Positions 41,749 through 49,220 of a stretch of DNA of 64,000 bases are shown here, piece by piece; the first letter of the stretch is position 1; each line of letters starts with the position of its first letter. This DNA is from Pseudomonas canadensis (GTDB lineage: Bacteria > Pseudomonadota > Gammaproteobacteria > Pseudomonadales > Pseudomonadaceae), in contig NZ_AYTD01000013.1 in NCBI RefSeq assembly GCF_000503215.1, positions 124,001 to 188,000 of the forward strand, written 5' to 3'. The translations under genes were made by a program, and so were the position numbers. The notes under the pieces were generated by a model that saw only the letters and a program-made list of their open reading frames with translations, searched no databases and was not told where the DNA came from.

Positions 41749-41985
41749 TCAGGCGGCGCCGCGCAGGACTTTATGCGCAAGGTCGAGAAGATCAGGCCGG
41801 AGACCTGCGATAGTGATCTCGCCGCCAGATGCGTCTTGAAGGCGTTCCGCCAGATCAGCCGAGGCCTTTCGGTGACCGCCTGCCAACTGCCAGAGGTGGC
41901 CTACCGTCGTCTTAGCAGCGGCAGCCACTGACTGGCGCCGTTCGTTTGAAGCGCTGGCGAGCCAGTCACGCAGATGGTCATTCAT
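41749..41985 (-). CDS. Cro-like repressor
   Basis: 78 residues with AAGGAGAGATCCC before ATG. RRQSVAAAAKTTVGHLWQLAGGHRKASADLAERLQDASGGEI is a YdaS/Cro-type helix-turn-helix. It is the first gene of the leftward operon, divergent from the S24 repressor across a shared operator region, which fixes its role as Cro counterpart. Confidence 0.85.
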   Translation of the reverse strand: MNDHLRDWLASASNERRQSVAAAAKTTVGHLWQLAGGHRKASADLAERLQDASGGEITIAGLRPDLLDLAHKVLRGAA

Positions 41986-42010
41986 GGGATCTCTCCTTAA
42001 ACATAGGAGA

Positions 42011-42039
42011 AATTTAGCTTATAGCTAATATCGTAGCAA
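42011..42039 (-). promoter_or_regulatory. Leftward early promoter for cro operon
   Basis: On the minus strand TTGCTA and TAAATT are separated by 17 bp, and the spacer plus -10 are covered by the operator TTTAGCTTATAGCTAA. The same -10 and an operator in the same place occur in the rightward promoter at 47192-47220. Confidence 0.7.
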
Positions 42040-42078
42040 GGAATATTTAGCTTTGAGCACATTTAGCATTGAGCTAAA
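42013..42078. promoter_or_regulatory. OR-like operator cluster, three sites
   Basis: Three related sites: TTTAGCTTATAGCTAA at 42013, TTTAGCTTTGAGCACA at 42046 and TTTAGCATTGAGCTAAA at 42062. All fit TTTAGC-N4-GCTAAA-type dyads and lie between repressor and cro. The first covers the cro promoter, the other two the probable repressor promoter, so a lambda-like switch is likely. Confidence 0.75.
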
Positions 42079-42097
42079 CGCTGGCATTCTTGCCCGC

Positions 42098-42931
42098 ATG
42101 GATATTTATGCGATTCGTAAGCAGAAACTGATCAGCCTCATCGGAACCCAGCGGAAAGGCGCATGCGCCGAGCGCTGGGGGATGGCGCCTGCGCACTTGA
42201 GTCAGGTTTTGTCTGATAAGACAGCAAAGAACCTGGGTGACGATGTCGCCCGGCGGATTGAGGCAATCGAAAAGTTGCCCAGGGGCTGGTTCGATTCCAT
42301 CTCAGCCGATGAGTCGGCAGCTCTAAATTTCGGCGGGCATGGAGGAGCGACGAGCGAAGAGACTGCACCGAGCGCGGTGGACCAGATAAAGCAGATGCTT
42401 TCGAAGGTAAAGGGGCTCAGCAGCACCGCTCGCGATAGGATCATCGCGGCGGCGGACGAAACGAGCAACGTCATAACCGTCGACTTCTCCCGCCCCGGTC
42501 AGGTCGGTGACGAGGTGTGGATTGCCCACTACGACGTGCGCGCAGCTATGGGGGGCGGGCAGATCCCGCACGAATACCCGGAAATGCTCCAGGACGTCAG
42601 AGTCAGCCCCAAACATCTACGCGACCTGGGCGTCACCTTCAAAGAGCACTTCCACCTCAAGATGATCACCGGCTGGGGCCAGTCGATGGCTCCCACGATC
42701 AAGGATCGCGACCCCCTGCTCGTCGACATCACTATCCGGGAGTTCACCGGCGACGGTATCTACCTGTTCTCCCACGATGACATGCTGTACGTGAAGCGCT
42801 TGCAGAAGAAAGGCAAGGATCGCTTCAAGATGATTTCGGACAACAAGCACCACGACCCCGAGGACATCCGTGTCGACGACACCCATATCCTGGCTCGGGT
42901 GCTTTACGTGTGGAACGGACAACCGGTGTGA
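42098..42931 (+). CDS. S24 peptidase-type lysogeny repressor
   Basis: 277 residues from an ATG; the frame extends 15 codons upstream but through the operator. An N-terminal helix-turn-helix (GTQRKGACAERWGMAPAHLSQVLSDKT) is followed by a linker and an S24 domain: self-cleavage region near AAMGGGQ (150-156), catalytic Ser196 in GQSMAPT and Lys233 in YVKRLQ. RecA-stimulated self-cleavage after DNA damage should relieve repression. It is expected to bind the TTTAGC operators on both sides. Confidence 0.9.
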   Translation: MDIYAIRKQKLISLIGTQRKGACAERWGMAPAHLSQVLSDKTAKNLGDDVARRIEAIEKLPRGWFDSISADESAALNFGGHGGATSEETAPSAVDQIKQMLSKVKGLSSTARDRIIAAADETSNVITVDFSRPGQVGDEVWIAHYDVRAAMGGGQIPHEYPEMLQDVRVSPKHLRDLGVTFKEHFHLKMITGWGQSMAPTIKDRDPLLVDITIREFTGDGIYLFSHDDMLYVKRLQKKGKDRFKMISDNKHHDPEDIRVDDTHILARVLYVWNGQPV

Positions 42932-42935
42932 CGCC

Positions 42936-43178
42936 ATGGCCCTCACTAAACCCAACCAGCAGCTGCGCCGCGACCTGAAAGAAGCTGCCGCCCTACTCAA
43001 GTGGTCAGGCGTGGACCTGATGAAGATGGCTGTGCGGCTGTCTGATGCAGGGTTTGAGCGTGATGCCATGGAGCTGCTCACGATCATTGGCAGCTTTCCG
43101 GATGCCGAGGACAAGCTGGCGGGTTATGCGGATGAGGTGAAGGCGGGAAGGATTGCGCGGGGTAAGGCTGATATATAG
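42936..43178 (+). CDS. Small protein following the repressor
   Basis: 80 residues; ATG 2 bases after the repressor stop, so co-transcribed. Helical sequence (PNQQLRRDLKEAAALLKWSGVDLMKMAVRLSDAGFERDAMELLTIIG). No known family. It may help maintain lysogeny or be a neutral rider. Confidence 0.65.
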   Translation: MALTKPNQQLRRDLKEAAALLKWSGVDLMKMAVRLSDAGFERDAMELLTIIGSFPDAEDKLAGYADEVKAGRIARGKADI

Positions 43179-43284
43179 TGAGCTGCGATAGATTTTTTTT
43201 GCGTGACCCCGTGGGTGACATTAGTGTCCAATCATGAAACATGACCGGCTACCCATCAGAAATGACTAAGAAAAGGCTCTGCAC

Positions 43285-44418
43285 ATGGAAGCGCTAATCA
43301 ACCCAGAGATCCTACGCTGGGCAAGGTCGCGTGCTCGCTTAAGCATCGACTCTGTCGCAAAAAGCCTCGGGACCGCTCAGGATAATATTATTGCTTGGGA
43401 GGAGGGTCAGAAGCGCCCATCTTTTAATCAGGCTATGAATTATGCAAAAGCGACGCATATTCCATTTGGATACCTTTATCTCGCGGAGGCCCCAGCGGAA
43501 GACCTCCCGCTACCAGATTTGCGTACCGTAAATGGTCGAGAGCCGTCTTATAGCTTAGCATTGAAGGATACAATTCGATGGGCGCTGGAGCGCCAAGCTT
43601 GGTATCGCGATTGGTTAATTGCGCAGGGCTATACAGAGAACGAAGTTACCGGCCGTTACAAAATTAGTGATGGAGTTGGCGTAATAGTCAATGACATTCG
43701 GGAAAAATTAGAAATTCCTGAGATTCGTAAAAAAGGAAATTTTGAAGAGTACTTCACTGATCTTGTTACGAAAATCGAGCGCACTGGCATACTAGTAATG
43801 CGCAACAGTGTGGTGAACAACAATACTTCTAGGCCACTTTCCGTAGACGAGTTCAGAGGCTTTGCTATCAGCGACAAGATCGCACCAGTAATCTTTATAA
43901 ATACAGCTGATTGCCCAGAAGCTAGACTATTCACGCTAGCTCATGAAATAAGTCACATATGGCTTGGAAAGTCCGGCGTGTCTGATGCAGAACCATCTAA
44001 TCATATAGCTGAAGAAGTTTTCTGCAATGCCGTAGCTGCTGAGCTACTAGCTCCAGAGAAAGAATTCCGAGCCAGATGGAACAAAGTGGACACCTGGAAG
44101 GATAATCTTCACCCTCTCGCCAAAATATTTCATGTGAGCGAGTGGGTTATTGCCCGTAGAGCTTTAACACTTGGATACATAGAGGCTCACGAATACAGCT
44201 CTTTTGTGGCGCAGAAGCTGGCTCTATACAAGCTTCTGGAGAAAAAAGGAAAGCCAACTTATAACCGCCTCCAAACCGGCAGGATTAGTAAGGTCTTAGC
44301 AAGCGCTATTGCAAGCGAAGCTTTGAGTGGTCGCATGCTATTTAGGGATGCCGCCAGACTTACTGGAATCAAGCCGCACAGGATCTCTGAATATTCGAAG
44401 AAGGACCTTGGGTTTTGA
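43285..44418 (+). CDS. HTH plus ImmA/IrrE-type metalloprotease, probable antitoxin
   Basis: 377 residues. N-terminal XRE helix-turn-helix (LRWARSRARLSIDSVAKSLGTAQDNIIAWEEGQKRPSFNQAMNYA), then a COG2856/ImmA domain with the zinc motif HEISH at residues 220-224 and a downstream EEVFCNAVAAELLAP. The stop overlaps the start of a DUF4411 gene. This XRE-ImmA plus PIN pairing is a predicted toxin-antitoxin type. Both genes are clearly more AT-rich than neighbours, pointing to acquisition from another source. Confidence 0.9.
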   Translation: MEALINPEILRWARSRARLSIDSVAKSLGTAQDNIIAWEEGQKRPSFNQAMNYAKATHIPFGYLYLAEAPAEDLPLPDLRTVNGREPSYSLALKDTIRWALERQAWYRDWLIAQGYTENEVTGRYKISDGVGVIVNDIREKLEIPEIRKKGNFEEYFTDLVTKIERTGILVMRNSVVNNNTSRPLSVDEFRGFAISDKIAPVIFINTADCPEARLFTLAHEISHIWLGKSGVSDAEPSNHIAEEVFCNAVAAELLAPEKEFRARWNKVDTWKDNLHPLAKIFHVSEWVIARRALTLGYIEAHEYSSFVAQKLALYKLLEKKGKPTYNRLQTGRISKVLASAIASEALSGRMLFRDAARLTGIKPHRISEYSKKDLGF

Positions 44419-44909
44419 GCTATCTTTTGGATGCAAACTCTTACATACAGGCTAAAAACTCGCATTATAGAATGGGGTTTTGCCCAGGATTTTGGGAGTG
44501 GATAGATAGCTCATTTGCTGCGGGAAAGCTAGCAAGTATCTCCATGGTGTACAAAGAAATAACTGATTATGGAGACGAATTATCTAAATGGGCCAAGCAG
44601 AGACCAGAGCAATTCGTTGACGTTGACGACCTAGAAACCCAGAAAATTTTTGGCCATATTGCAGAGCATGTAATGGGACTGAAACTACCAAAGGAAAATG
44701 AGAAAATTAGATTTCTAGAAGGTGCAGATCCTTGGCTTATAGCGAAAGCCTCTTCTTCAGGTTTTACAATTGTTACTCATGAGGTTCCAGTCCCAGAAAA
44801 CAGCCAAAAGATAAAAATTCCGAATATCTGTCGCGATTTCGATGTCCCCTACATAAGCTCATTTGATCTACTAGATACACTCAACGCGAAATTTGTGATG
44901 CATAGATAA
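44415..44909 (+). CDS. DUF4411 PIN-like protein, probable toxin
   Basis: 164 residues from a TTG in a 4-base overlap (TTGA) with the protease stop. The PIN-type N-terminus LLDANSYIQAKN carries the first Asp; MVYKEI and EGADPWLIAKASSSGFTIVTHE carry further acidic residues of the active site. DUF4411 proteins are PIN-fold putative ribonucleases found beside HTH-ImmA genes. Probably an RNA-cutting toxin held in check by its partner. Confidence 0.85.
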   Translation: MSYLLDANSYIQAKNSHYRMGFCPGFWEWIDSSFAAGKLASISMVYKEITDYGDELSKWAKQRPEQFVDVDDLETQKIFGHIAEHVMGLKLPKENEKIRFLEGADPWLIAKASSSGFTIVTHEVPVPENSQKIKIPNICRDFDVPYISSFDLLDTLNAKFVMHR

Positions 44910-44933
44910 CGGGCTTTAGGATTGTAACGTACG

Positions 44934-44966
44934 CAGCCCGGCCCCGCGCCGGGCTTCTTGTTTCTG
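44934..44966 (+). terminator. Rho-independent terminator, copy 1
   Basis: AGCCCGGC-cccgc-GCCGGGCT is followed by TCTTGTTT. It ends the protease/PIN operon. A near copy at 45419-45451 shares the 21 bases from GCGCCGGG to TTTCTG. Confidence 0.75.
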
Positions 44967-45014
44967 TCATCTGAGCTGATAAAATAATCGCCCCTCTCGA
45001 ATGGACTCGTTTTC

Positions 45015-45359
45015 ATGCGCCTATCCTCGATGCCACTGGCCTTCTGCGCCCTCTTCACCTGCATTTCCTTCACCGCCCAAGCAGAAACCCAAAAAGAGAG
45101 AGACCTCAACTGCGCGGCCTACTACGAAGTGCTTTCAGTAGCTGGTGACCAGCCAGACATAAGCCGCAGTCAGTCCTCAAGAGCCTCCTATGTACTATTG
45201 GTGCATGCTGGCTACACCCCGGAGGCTCAGGAAGAAGTTGCGCAAAAAATGGTGGAATTGCACAAAGAGACACCAGGGCGGATGACGCCAGCTAGCACTG
45301 CCAAGCTGCGTGAAAAATACGACGCCGAATGCAAAGTCCTTCTGAAGGCCGCCATGTGA
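45015..45359 (+). CDS. Exported small protein
   Basis: 114 residues with a signal peptide (LSSMPLAFCALFTCISFTAQA cut before ETQKE). Mature part has two Cys (LNCAAYYEV, AECKVLL), suggesting a periplasmic disulfide. It lies between two near-identical terminators. Function unknown; a lysogen-expressed gene. Confidence 0.68.
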   Translation: MRLSSMPLAFCALFTCISFTAQAETQKERDLNCAAYYEVLSVAGDQPDISRSQSSRASYVLLVHAGYTPEAQEEVAQKMVELHKETPGRMTPASTAKLREKYDAECKVLLKAAM

Positions 45360-45418
45360 AGATCCTGGTGCTTGTGAGAGCTGTTACCCTGGCGGTAGCA
45401 GCATAAGCAGCCATCATC

Positions 45419-45451
45419 GAGCTCGGCCCAGCGCCGGGCTTCTTGTTTCTG
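45419..45451 (+). terminator. Rho-independent terminator, copy 2
   Basis: AGCTCGGC-ccagc-GCCGGGCT then TCTTGTTT. Differs from copy 1 at only a few positions over 33 bases and again ends a small exported-protein gene. Confidence 0.72.
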
Positions 45452-45508
45452 CCAAGCGCCCTGCTCTGCTATGGTGGCGCCCTCTTATCGCAATGGAAGC
45501 ATCGAAGA

Positions 45509-45835
45509 ATGGACTCATGGAAGGCTCTGGCCATCGCCCTACTGGCATCGGTCAGCACACAGGCCGTATCAGGTGATGGCGCCAACCCTATCGCTGCAGC
45601 GATATTTCTCACAATCTCCGCGCCAACTATTTTAGTTGGATTCACCACTTCTCTTACGACCGAACCGCCAAAGATTTTCAAGTCAGCCAAGACGGACGCC
45701 CTGGCGTTCATAGGTTCGGATGGCGAGATCCGCGGTGCTGAGTTTGAGCAGGCGGTGCGCTTTTATCGTACGACTTACACACCGCCACTGATGAATGATC
45801 AGCAGCTCGCGCAGGCCATCGCAACAACGTACTGA
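45509..45835 (+). CDS. DUF2388-like exported protein
   Basis: 108 residues from an ATG giving a signal-like start (WKALAIALLASVSTQAVS). The end, SAKTDALAFIGSDGEIRGAEFEQAVRFYRTTYTPPLMNDQQLAQAI, matches DUF2388, a family of exported Pseudomonas proteins. A chromosomal-type gene in a phage suggests capture from a host. Function unknown. Confidence 0.72.
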   Translation: MDSWKALAIALLASVSTQAVSGDGANPIAAAIFLTISAPTILVGFTTSLTTEPPKIFKSAKTDALAFIGSDGEIRGAEFEQAVRFYRTTYTPPLMNDQQLAQAIATTY

Positions 45836-45951
45836 GGTGAGCGCCCGGCTCTTATGTGGGCCCTCTGCCTGAGCAGAAAAACATCCCCTATCCAAAGCAA
45901 ATGCCGCATGGTATCAATTAGCTATCGCCAAGTTTTCACGGAGAAACTGCG

Positions 45952-46248
45952 ATGAGGGTCTTTGGATTAGCACTACTCGCACCAACCTGCCTGATCAGCT
46001 TCTTCATCAGCAGCGGCGACAATGGAGTCGCTCTTGCAGCTGATCTTCTGTTCTACATCAGCGCCGTAGCACTTTACCTATTCCCCTCAATCTATACCGT
46101 CCTAGTCGAGCCGATTCCTCCCCGCCGGGTATTTGTAATAAATCTACTGACCGGATGGACGCTGATCGGCTGGTGCGTGGCTTACTACATGGCTTTGTGC
46201 AATCCAGAGAGCCAGCAAGTCGAGGATAAGCTCCACGAGCAGTTATAG
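45952..46248 (+). CDS. Superinfection immunity membrane protein
   Basis: 98 residues, three hydrophobic spans (VFGLALLAPTCLISFFI, LLFYISAVALYLFPSIYTVLV, VFVINLLTGWTLIGWCVAYYMAL). The last contains the LLTGWTLIGWxxA signature of the T4 Imm-like superinfection immunity family, which sits in the inner membrane and blocks DNA entry of related phages. Located among genes expected to be on in the lysogen. Confidence 0.85.
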   Translation: MRVFGLALLAPTCLISFFISSGDNGVALAADLLFYISAVALYLFPSIYTVLVEPIPPRRVFVINLLTGWTLIGWCVAYYMALCNPESQQVEDKLHEQL

Positions 46249-46341
46249 GCCTGTAGGGACTCGCTAGCCCTCCCTCCGAGCCTCATTGTTGGCTGTACGC
46301 CACGAATGCTAAAGTGCTGACTCAATTATGGGAGGGATCCG

Positions 46342-46665
46342 ATGAAAGCAATGATCGCAGCCGTTCTTATCTCGACGGTTACGGCCTCATCTGCCATTGC
46401 GGCAGACAAAGCATACGACTGCCCTCAAATGGATAAGATGGCCGAATCTGTGATGAAGGCCCGCCAAAACGGCGTTCCCATGGCAAAAATGTACGAAGCG
46501 TCCGTGACCGATAACAGCTATACGTCCAGAGTCTTCAAAATGCTTATTGATGGTGCGTACAAAGAGAGCGCCTACTCATCTCCCAAGTACAAAGAAAAGG
46601 CAATCGTAGATTTCAGAGATACAATCTTCCAGGCCTGCCTTCAGCAACAGGAGCAAAAAGGCTAA
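46342..46665 (+). CDS. Exported small protein
   Basis: 107 residues with GGGAGGGATCCG before ATG and signal peptide MKAMIAAVLISTVTASSAIA cut before ADKAYDCP. Mature part has two Cys and is Lys/Ala-rich. Occurs in many Pseudomonas prophages near the immunity region as far as I recall; function unknown. A possible promoter TTGTTG-N18-TAAAGT lies about 40 bases upstream. Confidence 0.7.
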   Translation: MKAMIAAVLISTVTASSAIAADKAYDCPQMDKMAESVMKARQNGVPMAKMYEASVTDNSYTSRVFKMLIDGAYKESAYSSPKYKEKAIVDFRDTIFQACLQQQEQKG

Positions 46666-46682
46666 AGATCGCAAAGCCCGCC

Positions 46683-46706
46683 AAGCCCGCCAAGCGCGGG
46701 CTTTTT
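46683..46706 (+). terminator. Rho-independent terminator
   Basis: AAGCCCGC-caa-GCGCGGGCTTTTT; preceded by a repeated AAGCCCGCC unit. It ends the lysogeny gene block and lies between convergent genes. Confidence 0.75.
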
Positions 46707-46714
46707 CATACCCG

Positions 46715-47026
46715 TCAGAAAGGCGCCAGCTCCTCTTCCTGCTCAAACTCAAGCTCTCCCCTGCCCGCCACCTCGACTTCCTGCTGCTCCCACCTCACGG
46801 TCACGCTGCCGTCGTCATTGAGCGTCAACTCGAGTTCGTCAGTGTCGGCAATCACACTCAGCACCTCTTCCCACTCTCGATCCCCGTCCGTGTCCAGGCG
46901 ATGAATCGTCACCCAGCGCTGCGCCTGCGCGACCGGGTGATTGATCATCGATGAGACGCGCAGACCCAGGCGCGCCATACCGCTCATTTCCTGTCGTGCT
47001 GCCGGTGCCGCCTGCTTCTTCGCCAT
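46715..47026 (-). CDS. DUF1654 family protein, LexA-box controlled
   Basis: 103 residues with the DUF1654 pattern (GMARLGLRVSSMINHPVAQAQRWVTIHRLDTDGDREWEEVLSVIADTDELELTLNDDGSVTVRW). The family is found mainly in Pseudomonas prophages and has no known biochemical role. A CTGT-N8-ACAG LexA box lies 23 bases before the ATG and a TTAGC operator further up, so both LexA and the phage repressor may control it. Confidence 0.85.
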   Translation of the reverse strand: MAKKQAAPAARQEMSGMARLGLRVSSMINHPVAQAQRWVTIHRLDTDGDREWEEVLSVIADTDELELTLNDDGSVTVRWEQQEVEVAGRGELEFEQEEELAPF

Positions 47027-47048
47027 AAAATCCCATCCCGGTTAAATG

Positions 47049-47064
47049 CTGTATATCCATACAG
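47049..47064 (-). promoter_or_regulatory. LexA (SOS) box upstream of DUF1654 gene
   Basis: CTGTATATCCATACAG fits CTGT-N8-ACAG exactly, with an AT-rich centre as in strong sites. It is placed where the promoter of the minus-strand DUF1654 gene should be. Confidence 0.8.
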
Positions 47065-47078
47065 CTAATGGAAAAATC

Positions 47079-47218
47079 ATAGCTCACTGCTAACTGGCGC
47101 GTAAAGCGCTTATGGACCTCATTCCTAGGCCAGGCGCGTCCTGGCGGACCGAAATAATTTCGCCCATCGCTAAATATTTAGCTTGGAGCTATTGACGACA
47201 TTTTAGCTTAAGGCTAAA
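47079..47218. promoter_or_regulatory. OL-like operator sites
   Basis: TTTAGCTTGGAGCTAT (47177), TTTAGCTTAAGGCTAAA (47202) and, on the other strand, TTAGCAGTGAGCTAT (47079-47093) match the operators near cro. The middle site fills the spacer of the rightward promoter; the last lies towards the DUF1654 gene. Confidence 0.72.
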
Positions 47219-47220
47219 TT
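47192..47220 (+). promoter_or_regulatory. Rightward early promoter
   Basis: TTGACG and TAAATT are 17 bp apart, close to the sigma-70 consensus. The operator TTTAGCTTAAGGCTAAA lies within spacer and -10, so repressor binding would shut it. It should start the 12-kb rightward operon that ends at integrase. Confidence 0.82.
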
Positions 47221-47675
47221 AATCCCATCGCAGCGACTTACGAGGGACTGCGAAGGGCCTCCGCCCGCCGCTCTTTAACAACATGCGCCATACACGATTA
47301 CCCGGCTCACGCTGGGAGGTCAGCCCCGGCTATCACCTGTGGGGCGAGAGGAAGTCAGGTGAACAAAACGCGCTGCCACTACTGGTGACCGGCGACAGAC
47401 AGGCCCGAAAGCCTGCCAACGATGGGATACCCCATACGGCTGTCGAGGTGTTGACCGAACTGGCGAATGACCTGGTAAGCGGCGCGGAAAACAGAATTAC
47501 CCGGGGAACACTGCACATCCCACCGGGAGGAATCCGAAAGGTAGCAGCAGCCCGCACATGCGGAACCACCCTTCCCCACCTCTATTACGTCAGCACTCCT
47601 CCCCCGCGCCCATCGGCAACCAGCGGGAGGCATGAGTGTTGACGAATACAGGTGAACCAACGAATGGAGTTGACC
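47221..47675 (+). ncRNA. Long 5' leader with boxA-like antitermination site
   Basis: About 450 bases with no confident gene. GCTCTTTAACAA at 47270-47281 equals the boxA element bound by NusB/NusE in rRNA and phage nut sites. Several hairpins follow, for example CCCCGGC...GTGGGG near 47324-47344 and others near 47400. An in-frame 119-codon stretch from 47283 has no ribosome site and overlaps the boxA edge, so it is not called. The layout suggests an antitermination leader (nut- or put-like). Confidence 0.55.
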
Positions 47676-47921
47676 ATGAATCAAAGTCAGCACGCTTACT
47701 GCGACGTAGCGCTCGCAATGAATCAGCGCCGCAACATGGCCTTGGCGCTTTGCCTCGGCCTGGTCGGCTCCAGCGCACCGAAGACGTCGCCGTTGTTTCG
47801 GGTTATCCCGGCCGGCAATGAGTTCTTCCACGTCGTCGACTCGTCCACTGGCAAGGTGAGAGGGTTCCGTCGCAACCACAACGAAGCCTGTGCCCTCGCC
47901 CGCAAACTCGAAAGCAAGTAA
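47676..47921 (+). CDS. Small early protein
   Basis: 81 residues from an ATG with TGGAGTTGACC. PLFRVIPAGNEFFHVVDSSTGKVRGFRRNHNEACALARKLES is a compact domain seen in early regions of Pseudomonas phages. First confident gene after the leader, the place of N in lambda, but it lacks a clear arginine-rich motif. Function unknown. Confidence 0.68.
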   Translation: MNQSQHAYCDVALAMNQRRNMALALCLGLVGSSAPKTSPLFRVIPAGNEFFHVVDSSTGKVRGFRRNHNEACALARKLESK

Positions 47922-47983
47922 CGAACCCTTCCCTACCCGTATCAAAACCAAGGCGCCCCGCAAGGATGGCGCGGGAGACAGTC

Positions 47984-49171
47984 ATGTCTAGAAAAATCGT
48001 CGCCTTCCGCAACAAGGGTGTTATTGACCCGAAAAGCATCACCACCTTTGGCGTTTCCTCCAAGGAGGGTGAAGGCGCCATCGGGTTCTTCGGCACTGGC
48101 TTGAAGTACGCAATCTCCATCATCCTGCGCCAGGGCGGCTCGATCACCATCTACGCCGGTAAGGATAAAATGGAGTTTGGCACGCGCCAGGAAAAGATCC
48201 GTGTCGACGAGTTCACCTTCGTGACTATGAACGGCCAGGCGCTTGGGTTCACTACCGAGGTCGGCAAGACCTGGGAAACCTGGCAGGCCTTCCGCGAACT
48301 GTACTGCAATACCCTGGATGAGCAAGGCGAGTGCTTTGTGACCGATGAAGAGCCTGAGCCAGCCGAAGATGAAACGCTGATCATCGTGCGTGGCAAGGAC
48401 TTCTACGATTCTTGGGTCAACCGTGACGCCATCATCCTGGGATCGGAGCCGCTTCATCAAATGCCAGGCCTGGACGTTCATGCCGGGGCCTCTGAATATG
48501 TTTTCTATCGCGGGATTCGCGCACTGAAGCTGTCGTCGCCGTCGATTTATACCTACAACATCAGTTCGTCGATGGATCTGACAGAAGACAGGACAATCAA
48601 GCATTCCTTCTACGCCGACCATTACATCCGGCAGGGGCTTAGCCAACTTACCGACAAATACGCCATCTCACGCGTAGTCGTGCCTGACGATGGGGTCTAC
48701 GAGCGGTCTATCGACTTCTCCAGTACAACCCCAAGCGAAGAGTTCGCCACGGTCGTGCGCGTACTTGCGAAGTCCTTTACCAAGGGGCTGAACCATTCTG
48801 CGGTCACTGCGTGCCGCGGGAACCTGCTCGACTCGCTTGCCAACGTCGAGCACATGCCGCTGACCAGCATTGACCAGGTGCGGATGGATCGCGCTATCGC
48901 GTTCTGCAAGGGCATCGGCTTCTCGGTTGATGAGTACCCCATTGTGGTTACCGAGTTCCTGGGTGAAGGCGTTCTTGGGCGCGCCCACAACGAACACATC
49001 TTCATCAGCAAGCGGACGCTGATGATGGGCACCAAGATGCTTTGCGGGACGCTGATCGAAGAGTTCATCCATCTGCGTCACAAGCTTCGTGACGAAACCT
49101 ACGAAATGCAGAATTTCCTGTTCGATGCGCTGGTTTCGATGGGCGAGCAACTTACCGGCGAGCCCTTGTAA
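47984..49171 (+). CDS. Unrecognised early protein with GHKL-like and EExxH motifs
   Basis: 395 residues with GGGAGACAGTC before ATG. Near the start, AFRNKGVIDPKSITTFGVSSKEGEGAIGFFGTGLKYAISIIL resembles GHKL ATPases: an Asn-containing helix, then IGFFGTGLKYA like the IGxxGxGxxxA lid motif, but without a DxGxG box. Near the C-terminus GTLIEEFIHLRHKLRDETYE looks like a HExxH zinc site with the first His replaced by Glu. Neither domain is certain. Probably a common early protein of this phage group of unknown function. Confidence 0.7.
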   Translation: MSRKIVAFRNKGVIDPKSITTFGVSSKEGEGAIGFFGTGLKYAISIILRQGGSITIYAGKDKMEFGTRQEKIRVDEFTFVTMNGQALGFTTEVGKTWETWQAFRELYCNTLDEQGECFVTDEEPEPAEDETLIIVRGKDFYDSWVNRDAIILGSEPLHQMPGLDVHAGASEYVFYRGIRALKLSSPSIYTYNISSSMDLTEDRTIKHSFYADHYIRQGLSQLTDKYAISRVVVPDDGVYERSIDFSSTTPSEEFATVVRVLAKSFTKGLNHSAVTACRGNLLDSLANVEHMPLTSIDQVRMDRAIAFCKGIGFSVDEYPIVVTEFLGEGVLGRAHNEHIFISKRTLMMGTKMLCGTLIEEFIHLRHKLRDETYEMQNFLFDALVSMGEQLTGEPL

Positions 49172-49220
49172 TTCCCCTCATAACGCACAACGCGTCGCTA
49201 CCAGCCGCGCCGGAGGCTCT

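Noticed and set aside
47283..47642. 119-codon plus-strand frame in the leader after boxA
   Set aside because: No ribosome site, starts at the boxA edge, composition not protein-like; better explained as structured leader RNA.
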